Shown: positions 1 through 13,427, numbered from the stretch's first letter. The stretch is DNA of 64,000 bases from Candidula unifasciata (GCA_905116865.2 CAJHNH020002013.1:199501-263500); one strand, 5' to 3'. Notes: generated by a model from the sequence alone, not told the origin. Numbers and translations are program-made.

Positions 1-4
1 TAAA

Positions 5-296
5 ACTCCTTTAGGTTCTTAATTTATAACGTACCCCAAACACGAAATCCCCGTGGGAAATCCACAGCTGACCTGACAGTCCATTATTTTAAGGGGTGGA
101 AGTGTGCTGTTGTGTGGTGCTTTTTTTGAGTGTTAATCTAGTGTCTTCTAATGCTAACCCTAACCCTAATCCTAAACTTTACTGTAGAGAAATCGCGAGA
201 AACTACAACCTGAACACCCTAGAATTTATTGGGAATGTCTCCCGTGACGTTGTCGTGACGTCAGGGGTAAGTTATAAATTAAGTACCCTCCTTTAG
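5..296. mobile_element. MITE with imperfect TIRs and an internal telomere-like motif
   Basis: The ends are inverted: CTTAATTTATAACGTACCCC at about 19-38 pairs with GGGGTAAGTTATAAATTAAG near 264-283. The interior holds CTAACCCTAACCCTAA at about 153-168. Related copies lie at 7716-7825 (half) and 40245-40490. No transposase is encoded; superfamily unknown. Confidence 0.6.
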
Positions 297-1489
297 TATA
301 CAGGGACAGAGGAGGCTACCAAAACTTTTTTGAACCAACTGAAACTGTGTACCTTATATGTGTATAGAAATAAGAAGCTAGAGAACCCTTCAGGACACAG
401 ATACATTTATTTATCATAATAATGTTATCCTGTATTCTTACTGATAGTCCTTCATAATGCTTTTTATTAACCTGTTAATATTTTTCATTAATAAATCTCC
501 TATCACTGACATATTACTTTTACTGTCTAAAAGTTTGTAAGAGGGTGTTAAATACTGCTGTAGAAACACTCAATGTGAATGGTAAATATTATACCAAAAT
601 GAACTGTTCGAACAAGTAAATAGAAGTTAATGCAGTATCGGTCATAAAAAAAAAAAATAAAAAACACACATTGTATTAGCAAAACAAAATATGACCAGGT
701 TTTTTTTTCTAAAATTACAAATCCCTGTCTGACCTTTACAAGAAAATAAAATTGCCAACAAGATTTAAACCTCTTGTTTGAAAGGGAAAACAGTGAAATA
801 AATACAACATAATGAGAGAAACTTCATTCACGGCAGGAAAAGAAACGGCAAAACAATATCAAGACAAAACATTCCACCATTGTTTTGCTGGTACTGAAAC
901 TCATAACACACTGTGCGGTGATGAGAACAGAAGTGACCAGTCTGTCCACAAATGTGAACAACTGGCCTGTCCAGTAGAGCAAGGCCAGAAGGACTGAATT
1001 CAGCTTTGTGAGTTTAGTGGACAAAGGCAAAACATCTTCATGAGGCACCAGAAGCTCACAGTGGCATCAGCTCCAGGAGACAAAACTGCCACCTGAGCCA
1101 GCCAATCTGCTCTGTCCTTATCATGGGCTTCATTAAACACTTTCAATGATCTTCACAGCCATGGCGAAAAACTCATTGCAAGGGACGAAATTTTCAAGGC
1201 AAGGGGGGGAGATACAGCAATGCTACATGACAAATCATTTATACACTAAAAATTCAGCAAGCTTCACTAAAACACAGGGTGGTTGTGATTCCTCCCCAAG
1301 AATGGGAGGGAATGGACAGGAATCTATCTCAGAGCCAGCTGAAATTACAGTCCCAGGTTATCCAGGTCCAACAGTTGCCGAGTCAGCAACACAAGCTGAT
1401 ACACACTGTCCAGCTGATACACGCTGTCCAGCTGATATGCAGATAATCAAATTCAAGCCAGGTAGATGTTGACTCCTGTTTCCTTGTCA
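297..1489. other. Region downstream of the MEF2 stop; 3' UTR/flank, no gene seen
   Basis: This stretch probably includes the MEF2 3' UTR (minus strand). It is AT-rich toward the left. Short open frames at 812-1048 and 1146-1472 look like chance frames with no recognisable motif. Confidence 0.4.
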
Positions 1490-1913
1490 TTATGTTGTCC
1501 AGCCCTCCATTCTTGACCGCTTGACCATAGGGCTGTCATAGTCTAGATGCTGAGTGTTTACAGGGGAGTTGTTGTTACTGTGACCTATAGGCAGTGCTGG
1601 AGACAAGTGGCCAGATGCTGAAGGTGAGATGTGTCCAGCTGGGCCGACTGTTAATGGAGACAGATGACCAGGCATGTTGTGTCCACCTGATGGAGATAAA
1701 TGGCCTGTGATGCTCGGGGATGGACACAGGTGGCCAGTCATGCCTGATGATGGTGATAGATGACCAGTGCCGCTTGAATGAGGTCTGAATTGTGTGGAGG
1801 GAGTTGTGGTGTCCCGCGGTGGGGTGATTGGCTCACTCTTGATATGCATTCCACTCAAAGTATTGATGGCTAGTGGCGACACCTGTCCAGACATGTTGTT
1901 CATAGTGTTGGGG
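1490..1913 (-). CDS. Mef2: MEF2 terminal coding exon with [11 protein letters not shown] motif and GHLSP repeats
   Basis: The exon has acceptor TTTATGTAG and runs to a TAA stop at 1490-1492, giving 140 codons. Residues 24-34 read [11 protein letters not shown], matching the vertebrate MEF2 sumoylation/phosphorylation switch (IKSEPxSPPRD), here with Thr at the phospho position. Residues 50-105 carry six spaced copies of GH(L/I)(S/C)P. The tail [17 protein letters not shown] matches the conserved MEF2 C terminus (KRMRLSEGWAT in vertebrates). The 3' UTR should lie below position 1490; no clear AATAAA was assigned. Confidence 0.93.
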
Positions 1914-4900
1914 CTACATAAAGTGAAGAGATAAACAATTACACTGTAAATTTTTACGATACATTGCATCTACAGTACATTTTATTTGCTTTTATGAGGT
2001 ACAGTAATTTTTAACAATGTCACCTGGAGAAAGCCAAGATGAAGCCTTTGGGCAGTGGTCACTAAGCCTATATAACAGTTTTGGTACTGGCTGTACCTGC
2101 ACAGTGTCTAGACATGGTGGGTATGACTGTGGATACTGCCCCCAGAAAACTGTAGAAACTTTAGGGGTTACAAAATTTTTTTGTTCTCAAACTATGACAC
2201 TGCTATTACGTACGCCATATCTCATATAACAGACTAAACTGCACAGCAGAAATGGTGGGACTGAGAAATAAATACAAAGAAAACTAAGATCATGACAAAC
2301 AGTCCAAACCAACAACCAGTGACCATAAGTAACCAATCACTTGAAAATGTAGAACATTTCACATATCTTGGCAGTGTTGTGTCCCTACTGGGAGGGACAG
2401 AGGAAGACATACAGTCACATCTGAACAAAGCTAGAGCTGCTTTTGGAAGGATGAGGCAAATCTGGAAATCCAACAATTACTGCAGAGGAACGAAACTCTG
2501 ACTCTACAAGAGCATCATTTTGCCAGTTCTTCTTTATGGAGCAGAATTCTGGAGAATGACCAAAAAGGATGTACACAAGCTGTCCACCTTCCACCACACA
2601 TGTCTACGTAGAATTATCAAAATTTTCTGGCCAGATACAATCTCAAACACTAAACTACTTCAAGCCACAAACCAAGAAACTTTAGACAGTATGATTACCA
2701 AGAGAAGATGGAAATGGCATGGCCACGTTATGAGAATGACTTCTGATATACCTGCCAAAACAGCTCTCACATGGACACCAGAGGGAAAGAGAAAACAGTG
2801 GCGCCCGAAAACAACATGGAGACGAACGATGGAAAGTGACCTGAGTGCGGCATCTTTAACATGGAAAACTGCACTGAAGATTGCACAGGACAGGAAAGCA
2901 TGGAAAGTCCTCTCTGATGCCTCATGTGCCACTAGGCATAACGAGAACTGATGATGATATCTCATATTAAATCATTTTGATCCCCATGACCAAGTCAACA
3001 AAATCATGTTTGCCACGGTCAGAGGGGAGGAATGCCAGTAACTCTTTGATCCATTTGTATTTAGTGAAGGCACAAGTTTAGATGAAATGACATGTGTAAG
3101 AATGTGTGAACAAAGAACTAGGAGTGGATCTGACAAGGACAGGCATTGAGGGCAAGAGAACCAGTGTGTATCATTTTAATTTCATATTTGCCTATCTGCT
3201 TCTTTGAATGCTGTAAATGTCCTATGTATCTATGCTTAGAAAATAAGCACATACAGTGATGCTGGTATTGACAGAGCCAGCTATTCTGAGATATTTTGGA
3301 TCTAAAGACCTGTTCTGTGTTTTGAATATCAACCATCGCATCAAGTGTTCTTTCATATTTTACATCTGGCCATAGCATACTATAAAAACCTGGCTTCTCC
3401 ACTGGTCTTTTCACCCCTTATGCTATGTGCAAAAAAACTGCTGCATTATCTGTTCTTTCTATCCCAGAAGGTCATAGTTGATTCTCCAGGGAGCCAATCG
3501 CAACATTAAAAAAATAGATATACTACATCAACAGGGCTCAAATACATATCCATCAAGGGAGACAAATGTGTTGTTGAGTGATTTAGCATGCCCAGATTAA
3601 AATAAAATGTACAAGCAAATGTACAAGCAAGATAATATGTTAACTGGTGCATATGAGTAAATCCAGGCAACGTGGTGCCTTGTTTGGGATTAAAAGAGTT
3701 AGTGGAGACTTAAGACATCTGAGTGTACAGTGTTCTGTGTGCCTGATAATTATATAAGTCTAGGTCTGTGGCTTCATCAGTTCCTCATATGGGCCTCATC
3801 TTTAGGGCAAATAAGAACAGACCCCCTGCCTCCCCAACAAGCATGTCGCAAGAGTCAACTAACTGGCAGCTTTATTCAAAGTCGGAGTGTATTTGTGTAG
3901 TCCATGTAAAAATGAGTCAGAAATGTGAAAGGGTTGTGCTTGCAACACTCAGGTTCTGGAACAGGACTAGAGTCCAAGAGGTGACAAACAACCAGAACTT
4001 TCCACTTGAGTTTACAGTCAGTGAACATAAAGAAGAAGAGGCTGCATCAGTGAATTCTAGTTTTCTAGTAAATTCTGGAATATTCGAATTTCCTACCTGT
4101 GATGAGACATCATGCCAGCATTCTGTGGAGAAACTGCGTTCATATGTCCCTGGTTCCACTGACTGAAGTTGATTCCTCCTCCTGTTCCACCCATTTCTGG
4201 ATTATTCATTGAGAAATCATCTGTGGAAATCAATTAAGTTTAATACTGATCACTCTGTTACAACACTGAGATCATTCAAGAAAGAATTCAAATTAAAAAA
4301 AATATGAAGTGTCTCAGGAACAATTTTAATTTAAGAAAAATAGTAGCACTAGGGAAGCCATAATTTGTTCAAAGATGCTGACTGAAAAATATATAGAAGT
4401 CCAGAAAGGTTTTGTTTCATAGATTACAGGGTGCAACATGAAAGGCTAATTGCATGTCTCCAATATATAGGATTAGATGGAAAGGACATCAGAATTATTA
4501 GTAACTTATACTGGAAAAAAACAGAAACAATTAGACATAACAGTCAGATACAACAACATCACCTCACCACAGTTAAAGAGGAGTATGTCAGGGATGTGTG
4601 TTATCCCCAAGCCTTTTCAATTTACATACAGAAAACATTTTTAAACAGGCTGAGGAAGTGCCTGGACTGAAAATTATTGGAAGAACAATAAACAAATCAA
4701 AGATACGCAGATGATACAGTGCTACTAGCAGAAAGCGAGCAGGAGTTACAAGAACTAGCTGATCAAGTCAACAAGTGGATTGCAGAGTGTGGCTTAGACA
4801 TTAACATTTATAAAACCAAAAAACGATAGTAGTTAACAATGGAAAAGAGCAGCCAACAGTGAACATCACAGTAAGTGGAGAGCTATTAGAACAAGTGACA

Positions 4901-6029
4901 AGTTTTTCCTACCTAGGACACATAGTAACAGGTAACAAATGATGGAAAAAGAGAAACAGAAATCAAAAAGAGAATAGTAAAGGCTAAAACTGTAATAAGA
5001 TGTGCAAGTTACTGACAGTTAGAGATTAAAACAACACATTAAAAATGAGAATCATCAAATGTTATGTTTACTCAGTCCTGCTGTATGGTGAAGAAACGTG
5101 CACAATGAACAAGCAACTGGAACATCAAATTGACTCTTTGGAGATGTGGGTATACAGAAGAATAGGTCATATTTCATGGAAACAAAAACAGTCCATTGCA
5201 GAGGTTCTGGAAAGGCTAAAAATGAAAAGAGAATTACAGAAAGAAATACAAAAGAGACAACTGAAATAATCTGGCCACAATAAAAGACAACACACTGTTA
5301 AAAACCACACCGGAGGGAACCATCGAAGGAAAGAGAGCAAGAGGTAGGCAATGATACAAGTGGGAGGACAGTATCAATAGATGGGCAGGCAGCAGTCTGA
5401 GAGAGTGTACAACCAGGACAAGAGACAGAGCATGCTAGAGATCCAATGCAGCCAACCTTCACTGCGGAGAGGGCACCTGATTGATTGATTGATACAACAC
5501 TCACATTCATGCACAGAATCTGAGTGAGTGAGTGACTTTCTACTCCACCAGGACATCACACAAGCGATAAACACCCGATGACACAACGTGCCACCATGTG
5601 GATGAGGATCACCGTGGAGAGGTCCCAGAAACCGCGTTCAGACATTTGGCCATTTTTATGGCCTGCCTATATTGCGGCCCCTGGCAAAAGCCAGAGTGGG
5701 GCTTCAAATAACAAAAAATTACGTCCTGAAAAGGACGTAAGAATTTGAAGTTATAACGCAGCATATACAGAATCTGATGCCATGTTTCCCTGATTTAAGA
5801 CTGGGTCTAGTATTAATTTCTGCTTTACAAATATACACTAGGGGCTTATTTTAGGAGGATGTATGATTTTCTTTTTTAGCATACACAATTCTACATTTAT
5901 TCAAAAACAGTCATGTCATCTTCTTCTGATCATTCTGCAGCTAGTCTCATCTTCTAGCTAATGATCTTAACTAGGTTTATTTTTCCGGGAGCCTTTTTTT
6001 TCCCCCTGGGGGAGGGCAGACACTGCACC

Positions 6030-6060
<31 letters not shown>

Positions 6061-9000
6061 ACCAATGAGCATGTCATAGCAGGCGACTAATTAGGGAGTG
6101 TTAAAGTCGGAGTGCACCTGACAGGTGAGGAACCAACATTCTGCATACAAGTATGCAAGATCTTTAAAATGGATGTGCATACAAAATGCACGTTTTGGAA
6201 CAAGACCAAAGTCCAGAAGTGGAAGAACAGCCAGAACTTTCTGCCAATATTAACAGTTGGTGAAGGCTAAGAAGAAGAAGGACAGAATGAGTCAACATTA
6301 TAAGTCTATGACTTATGAGAAAAAAAGAGGTAAAAATGGTAAACTTTATCTGGGCTAACTGATGAACACAGGGTGAGATGCTTGGTTCTTGAAAGTATTC
6401 AGGATATGTTGAAACATGACTATGATGTTCAATACAAGCTAATAAGTAGACATGTCAAAACATTGAATAATTAAGCAAGCCCTGAGATGGACACAAGTTA
6501 ATGTGTCCATGGATTTATCCAGTAGATGACGGACAGAGTGCACATGTTAAGAATTTATGGGAAATCCCGGGAATATCAACGTGGTTTTCAGCATGAAAGC
6601 CCCATGAACTGAACAGGCCAGGTTTCTGAAATTTCTTTTGGTCCCTGACAGTTCTTGTTGAACCTGTGGCATCTAAAGCAGTCCGTGCTGCAAACTAACA
6701 CATGCTATATCCTTATCTATTCAGATTTGAGCCCTATGGAAGAGAACAAGTTTAAGTAACATTTACAGTGAAGTGAAGGACTCGTTTTCACATCTTCAGG
6801 CATGTTGGCACACAGGGCTAGACTTATTGTTTTTGTTGTTGTTGATCAAACAGCACTTGGTGGGTGACATGGTCAACATCACACCAGTTGCCTTCACCTC
6901 CTAGGACTTTACCTCATACTTATTTAAGGCTTGGTCGACCTAGAAACCAAGGTCATTTAAAAAAAAAAAATTGGCTCTGTCAGGACCCGAACCTACAAAC
7001 TTTGGATTCGTAGAGGAGCATCTAGTCACTACACTATGGCGGCTCCCACATTAGTGGGCGTTAATGACATAACCAAACAGAACAGAAGGAGGTTTAAAAC
7101 CAAAAGCATGAGTGGCAGACAAACACATGGTTATTGGTAAAAACTGTTATGACAAAAAGAATGTGGCACAATTTCGGGTACATAACGAGGAGAAGTGGAC
7201 AGAGAATCACTAAACAGGCACTGAAATGGGAAACAAATAGACTGAGGAAGTGAGGACACCCAAGAGAAACTCTAAGACAAACACTGATGAGAGAAACTCT
7301 AAGACAAACACTGATGAGAGAAACTCTAAGACAAACACTGATGAGAGAAACTCTGAGACAAACACTGATGAGAGAAACTCTGAGACAAACACTGATGAGA
7401 GAAACTCTAAGACAAACACTGATGAGAGAAACTCTAAGACAAACACTGATGAGAGAAACTCTAAGACAAACACTGATGAGAGAAACTCTAAGACAAACAC
7501 TGACGAAACTCTAAGACAAACACTGATGAGAGAAACTCTAAGACAAACACTGATGAGAGAAACTCTAAGACAAACACTGATAAGAGAAACTCTAAGACAA
7601 ACACTGATGAGAGAAACAAAAGATGCTGGACTGAATTCCCTCCATGATAAATGTAATAATGTATAATGGCATGCCTGAATGATGATGATGAACTTGTAGG
7701 ATTTTTTTTTAAAGTGGGTTCTTTATTTATATCCTACCCCATTTGACATCACAGGACAGTCCAACATTTTAGAGGGTGGTAAGACTGGGTTTCTGATGCT
7801 TCTAACAACCCCAAAACATCTAAACTATATCTTACTCTGTGGATAGGAAGGTGAATTCATACTCTGCGAGTAGGTCACACTAGGCATGTTTCCTTGTCCC
7901 ATAGGCATCCCCGGGGTCAGGCAGTTCTGTGACCGGTTCTGGAAAGGAAGGCAACATTCAACTGTTAGACCAAATGATTGATCTGCGTGTTGGGTTGAAT
8001 GATTTGTGTTTTGGGCTGAAAACTCTATAGTAAAGTAAAGGACCCTTTCCACGCCTTTAGGCGTATAGGGCATATAGGGCTAGACCTATATTTTTATAGA
8101 CCAGTCGGCACAAGATGGGTGATGTGGTCAGCATCACGCGGCCGCCTTTACTTTCCCGGGACTGCACTTTTCCAAGGTCATTTTTGAAAAAAGTCCGGCT
8201 CCACCAGGGAGCGGAAAACTCTATGTTGTGCTGAATAATTTGTGTGTTGGGCTGAATGATCTGTGTGTTAAAATGTATGATTTGTGTGTTGGGCTGAATG
8301 ATCTGTGTGTTAAAATGTATGATTTGTGTGTTGAACTTCTTCTTCTTCTGCTTCTTCTTTCGTTCGCTTGAAATAAATTATCTATATCTGCAATGTTGTC
8401 TTTAGAATGAACTTCACTGTCTTTTGTAATTCACTCAGTAAGCCGTAAAGTTTCACTTGCACTGATGTTTCTTTGGACAAAAGTTTCGCCTTGATTTGTT
8501 GTATTTGGGACAGTCTTGGAGGACATGATCTATGCAAGATAGGTGGCAATCCACATGTGCACATGGCTGATTGGCCGATTTCAAATTTTGTGTACATGTA
8601 GCTGTGAAGTTGATTGTGTCCAGTTCTAAGGCGTAAAATAATAACTTGCTCTGGTCTGTCCATAAAATTATAATCATCTTGTGTCGGTTTTGGTGGCTTT
8701 CTGATTGGTTTGAATATTCTCTTCTTTTGCTTATAAAAGACTGGAACGTCAGTGAGTTGAACTGAATTATTTGTGTGCTGAACTGAATTATTTGTGGGCT
8801 GAACTGAATTATTTGAGTGCTGAACTGAATTATCTCTGTGTTGAACTGAATTATTTGTGCACTGGACTAAATGATTTGTGCACTGGACTGAATGAATCAA
8901 AAGTAATGTTTTGTAAAATGTAAACGGTCCTTTTTACACCTGTTGCTCATCCACTATATGATGCTAGACTGATTTATTTCATAATAGCCGCTCTGCAGGT

Positions 9001-12000
9001 GATGTGGTCCACATTTACCTCCCAGGACATTTCCTGGTACCCATTTAAGGCTGGGTCAACATGGGAGCCCATGTCATTTAAAGAAAGAAAAATACTTTAT
9101 ATATCTGAGAGAGCTGAGTTGATTTAAGAACCAACATCACAGCACTCGGGGCATTCCCATAAGCTCTCCATCCACATCTTTAGCAGCCAGCTCAAAGTTA
9201 CTATACCAATGGTGCCAGTAGCATTCTGATTAAATGTCTGTCCTTAAATATGAGAGAGAGACAGAGAGACTGGCAGAGAGACAGACAGAAAGTTAGAGAG
9301 ATAGAGAGAGATAGAGAGACAGATAGAGACAGAAAGAGACACAGAGACAGAGAGAGAGAGAGAGATACAGAGCGATACAGAGACAGAGATAGACACAAAA
9401 AGACATACAGAGACAGACAGAGAGTGAGGGAGACAGAGAGAGAGAGAGAGAGAAAAAAAACAGAGAAACAAAGAGATATAAAGTGAGAGACAGAGGGATA
9501 TAAAGAGAGAGATAGACAGAGAGAGATGGAGAGACAGAGAGAGCTAGAAAAAAAGAAAAAGACAGAGAGAGACAGAGACACAGAGAGAGATGGAGAGAGT
9601 AATAGGTTACTGAGTGGCTTGGTACCGAAAGAGTTAACATTCTTGGTGTAAAGATACAATGAATACCAAGATGGGCTGGGTCCGAAGACAGTGGTTAGTG
9701 TCTCTGAGGGAGCTGGAGCTGACAAAGATCAGTTTTATTTTCATGCCAGGGCATGCAGGTGTGCAAGGAAATAAGCAAGCTGATAGGCTTGTAGCTACTA
9801 TGAAGGGTGGACGAGCCATGGACAAAGCTGATATTTTGAATGCACTGCAAGAAGTAAGATGTTTGCAACAACCAAGTGACATGCAATCATGACTAGTCTG
9901 CAAGAACAAGTTAAAAAGGGTGTGGCCAGACAAGAGAACTATGCAGGAAGCCAAAGATGAATAAGAAACCAACATAGAACTGGTGTTGTCAGCCACTACT
10001 CACTGTGGGATTTACTGAGCAGGGCTGTATAGTTCGACTGGCAATGAGGATAATCTAGTCAACTAATTCACTTTTACTTTTACTTTTTCCTTCCACGTAT
10101 GCCGCTAAGCGTTGTGGGGAGATGCAAGTTCCTGTCATAAGCAAGGCGGGCAGCATCTGATGTTCTGAGGCCATGCTTTTGGCAGGTTTCGGAGACCCCG
10201 TCAATCCACAGTTTCCTTGGTCTTCCTCTTGCCTTATATCCTGAGCTTCTTTGGTTGAAAATTTGTGATGTTATTTGATCATTTTCATCCTGGTTAGATG
10301 TCCAAACCATTTCATTCTTTGATGTTCTATGTAGTCTAAACATGGTGTAGTTTTGACAGTGTTTCTAATGTCTATATTCTTTATCCTGTCTAGTCTGGTC
10401 TTATTCGCTGCTTTTCTTAGACATTTCATTTCACAGGCTTCTATTTTTCTTTCATGGGTCTTGTTGATTGTCCATGTTTGGCACTGGTAGCAGAGTGTTG
10501 GAATGAAGATGGTGTTTATCAATTGTCTTTTGGTCTTCATGGTTATATCTGGATGTTTAAGCAGAGGTGATAGTTGGTATGTGACAGCATTTGCTTTCTG
10601 TATTCTTGTTTCTATCTCTCTGTCCATTCTTCCATCCTCTGTAAATATACTGCCCAAGTATTTGAACTCTTTGGTTTGCTTTACTAACTAATTCACTAAC
10701 TATCTTAATACCAATTAGAAATCCAAACACCACTTCAAATGCTAATTGTTGAAATAATGAAATTGGATTACCTCAGGCACACCTAGGTGATCCGGACGCA
10801 TCGGGCCCATCATGCGCATGTTGGAGCTGGCTCGCATCTGAGGAGTCGGCGTGTGTGTCGGGGTCACATTAGGTGAGTTCCCCTTGTGATGCGACATGTT
10901 GCTGCCATTGTGTAACATCATATTCGGGGATGTGCTAGACAGGCCACCAGGAGAGCTGCATGGGGAGATGCGCTGTTGGTATCCATTAGGGGTGGGTGAG
11001 TGACTCATGTGATCGGACATTCCTCCTAGTTACAGAGAAAAATACAGTTAGGTTTGCTTTAACTTTTTGAGTCCCAAGGAACGTCTCATACGTTCATAGG
11101 TTCTTACCTAGAAGCCCAATGAACGCATGATGCGCCGATTTTATTACTTTCATTACTACCCACTGGGCTTGTGATACTAAACCCCCTGGGACTCAAAAGA
11201 GTTAATCAGTATGACATATTTAAACTCCTTATATTTTCCAACACTGATACAAATCTTTCTGGCGGTGAAGGCAAGTCAGCAAGAGACAGACAGCGATACA
11301 AGTGGGTTGATAACATCAAGAGATGGACAAACAGCAGTCTGAGGAAGACAGGGTAACTTGGAGATACACTGCAGCCAACCTTCACAGTGAAAATAGCAAG
11401 TTATTGATTGACTGATATTATTCAAGTGTGAAAATTATGCTAATTTTTCATATTATTCTTGAATAATTTTTTGTCTTCCTGTCTGGGTTCTGGGGTCCCA
11501 TTACAAGAAAACAAGAACAGACCCACCCCAACAAGCATGTCACAATAGTTGATTCAATAGAGGGGGAGGGGGTTTCCTTCAAAGTTGGAGTGTATCTGCT
11601 TTAGAGGGAAGGAATGAACTATCTGCATATACATACAAATAAGCCAGATCTGTTTTTTAAAAAACCCCCCAGAATGTACATGCAATATGCATGTTCTGAA
11701 ACAAGACTAAAGTCTGTAGCTGGATGAACAGCCAGAACTTTCTGCTGGAGTTTACAGCTGATGAGCGCAAAGAATAATAATAATTTTTTTTCTGTAACTT
11801 GGTTTTTATAATATTTCAGAAACTTTTAAGAATGAAAACAAATTTAAAAAAATAAACGTAAAGCATAAATGATAACAGTTACAACAGTTTAGTTTATATC
11901 TGAAATGTCAAAATAAGAAGAATGCCATGGCAACATTCAGGTAAGCATACAGTTTATGCGAAACTTTTAGCTCTTTTAGATTCAATCAATATGAAATGTG

Positions 12001-13427
12001 TGACCCGCTTTGGTTACATCTGGCCATGCAAATCTGTCTTCTAGACTAGTCTTTTCAACCCTTGGGCTACCACAGTGCAGGCCACTTAAGGTGATCTTTG
12101 GATGTGGCGAATTTCTGTTGTGAAGAACAATTTATTTTCCCCCAGCAGATTTTTCTTGCTTGAATTCCTGCCCTGGATAAGAGGAATTTCTTATAAAAAG
12201 AACTATTTCTTTTGTCCCCGGTGCCAAGAAATTGTTAAAAGAGTTAATCTGTATGCACGGCTCTAGTTTTCAAGAGACCAGGAAAATGACATATATGGTA
12301 CCCTCAGAAACCAACTATTCAGGGGCATGGGGGAGGGGGAGGAAGAGGGGAGGGGAGGATGAATAGATCCATTGCCCCTTAGCGACTAAATAAAGATTTG
12401 CTGAAATTTGAAGTTTTGGACCATTAAGGCACAAATATCGCACCCTAGCATTCAACCACAACACAATCTGCCAAACAGCTTTTCAGGGGCAATGCAGAAA
12501 AAAAAAAAGAAACTAGGCATATGTATCTGTTATAGCACAAGACATTATTTACCTGTTGAGTGAGGGCGTGGACTTAGGACTTGTGGTGGCTGCAGTAGGC
12601 CAGGTGATCCCACATGATTGTGATGAGATTGAGGTGTGGGGGGCATGAGTCCAGGCTGAGATGATTGATACAAACCTCCACCTCCCCCATGTAAGGGCAT
12701 GTTCAGTGAGACCGGCATACCCTGATTGTGGTATGGCATAGTATGCTGGAAATAAAGAATAGCTTGAGTTATTTTCACTAATGAAATTATTCTTCTTCTT
12801 TTTGTTTACTGGCTGTAAGCTCCGGTGGAAATGTTCTGGTTGTTTGTCCACTTCTGAAATGTAGTTCTGTTTCAGGACCTGAGTGTTGCAAGCATATTCA
12901 TTTTACAGACCTGATTCATCTGTACGCAAACTGTTGGTTCCTTGCCTCTCAGGAGATGCACTCAGAGTTTGAAAGAAAGCTCCCAATTATTAGACTCTCT
13001 GGCATGCTTTTGGATAGGCAGTGGGTCTATTTTTGTTTTTTCTACCACCAGGGAACCCACACAGGGAAAACAGAATTCAAACATTAGGATATAATCATCA
13101 GTATCAGTCTAGTGTCGCCGTGGCGGAGCGGCTAGATGCTCACTGCTGATCAGAGGGTTGTGGGTTCGTCCCTGGCGGAGCCGGACATTTTTTCAGAAAT
13201 GACCTTGGCTCCCAGGCTGACCCAGCCTTGAGTGGGTACCGGGTGCAGTCCTGGAAAGTAAAGGCGGCTGGCGTGATGGTGACCACATCACCTATCTTGT
13301 GCCGATAGATCTATAAAAATATAGGTCTAGTCCTATATGCTTAAAGGCGTGGAAAAGGGTCTTTTTTTGTTACAATACTGTAGCTTTAACATTTGTGTGT
13401 GCCTGCGTGCGTGCGTGCGTGCATGTG

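Larger units (their letters stand above)
7965..8895. repeat. 21-bp minisatellite split by a SINE and a LINE insertion
   Basis: Units resembling TGAATGATTTGTGTGTTGGGC occur at 7965-8020, 8218-8335 and 8752-8895. The gaps are filled by SINE A (8029-8213) and a LINE tail (8336-8750), so the array predates both. Confidence 0.8.

Noticed and set aside
153..175. Telomere end or interstitial telomere from a chromosome fusion
   Set aside because: Only two and a half units, and the motif recurs at the same place in another MITE copy at 40.4 kb.
1146..1472. 108-codon plus frame opposite the MEF2 3' region
   Set aside because: No motif; probably antisense chance frame in the MEF2 3' UTR.
13123..13200. 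Functional tRNA gene
   Set aside because: A- and B-box-like motifs are present but no cloverleaf; the sequence continues into a repeated SINE body.
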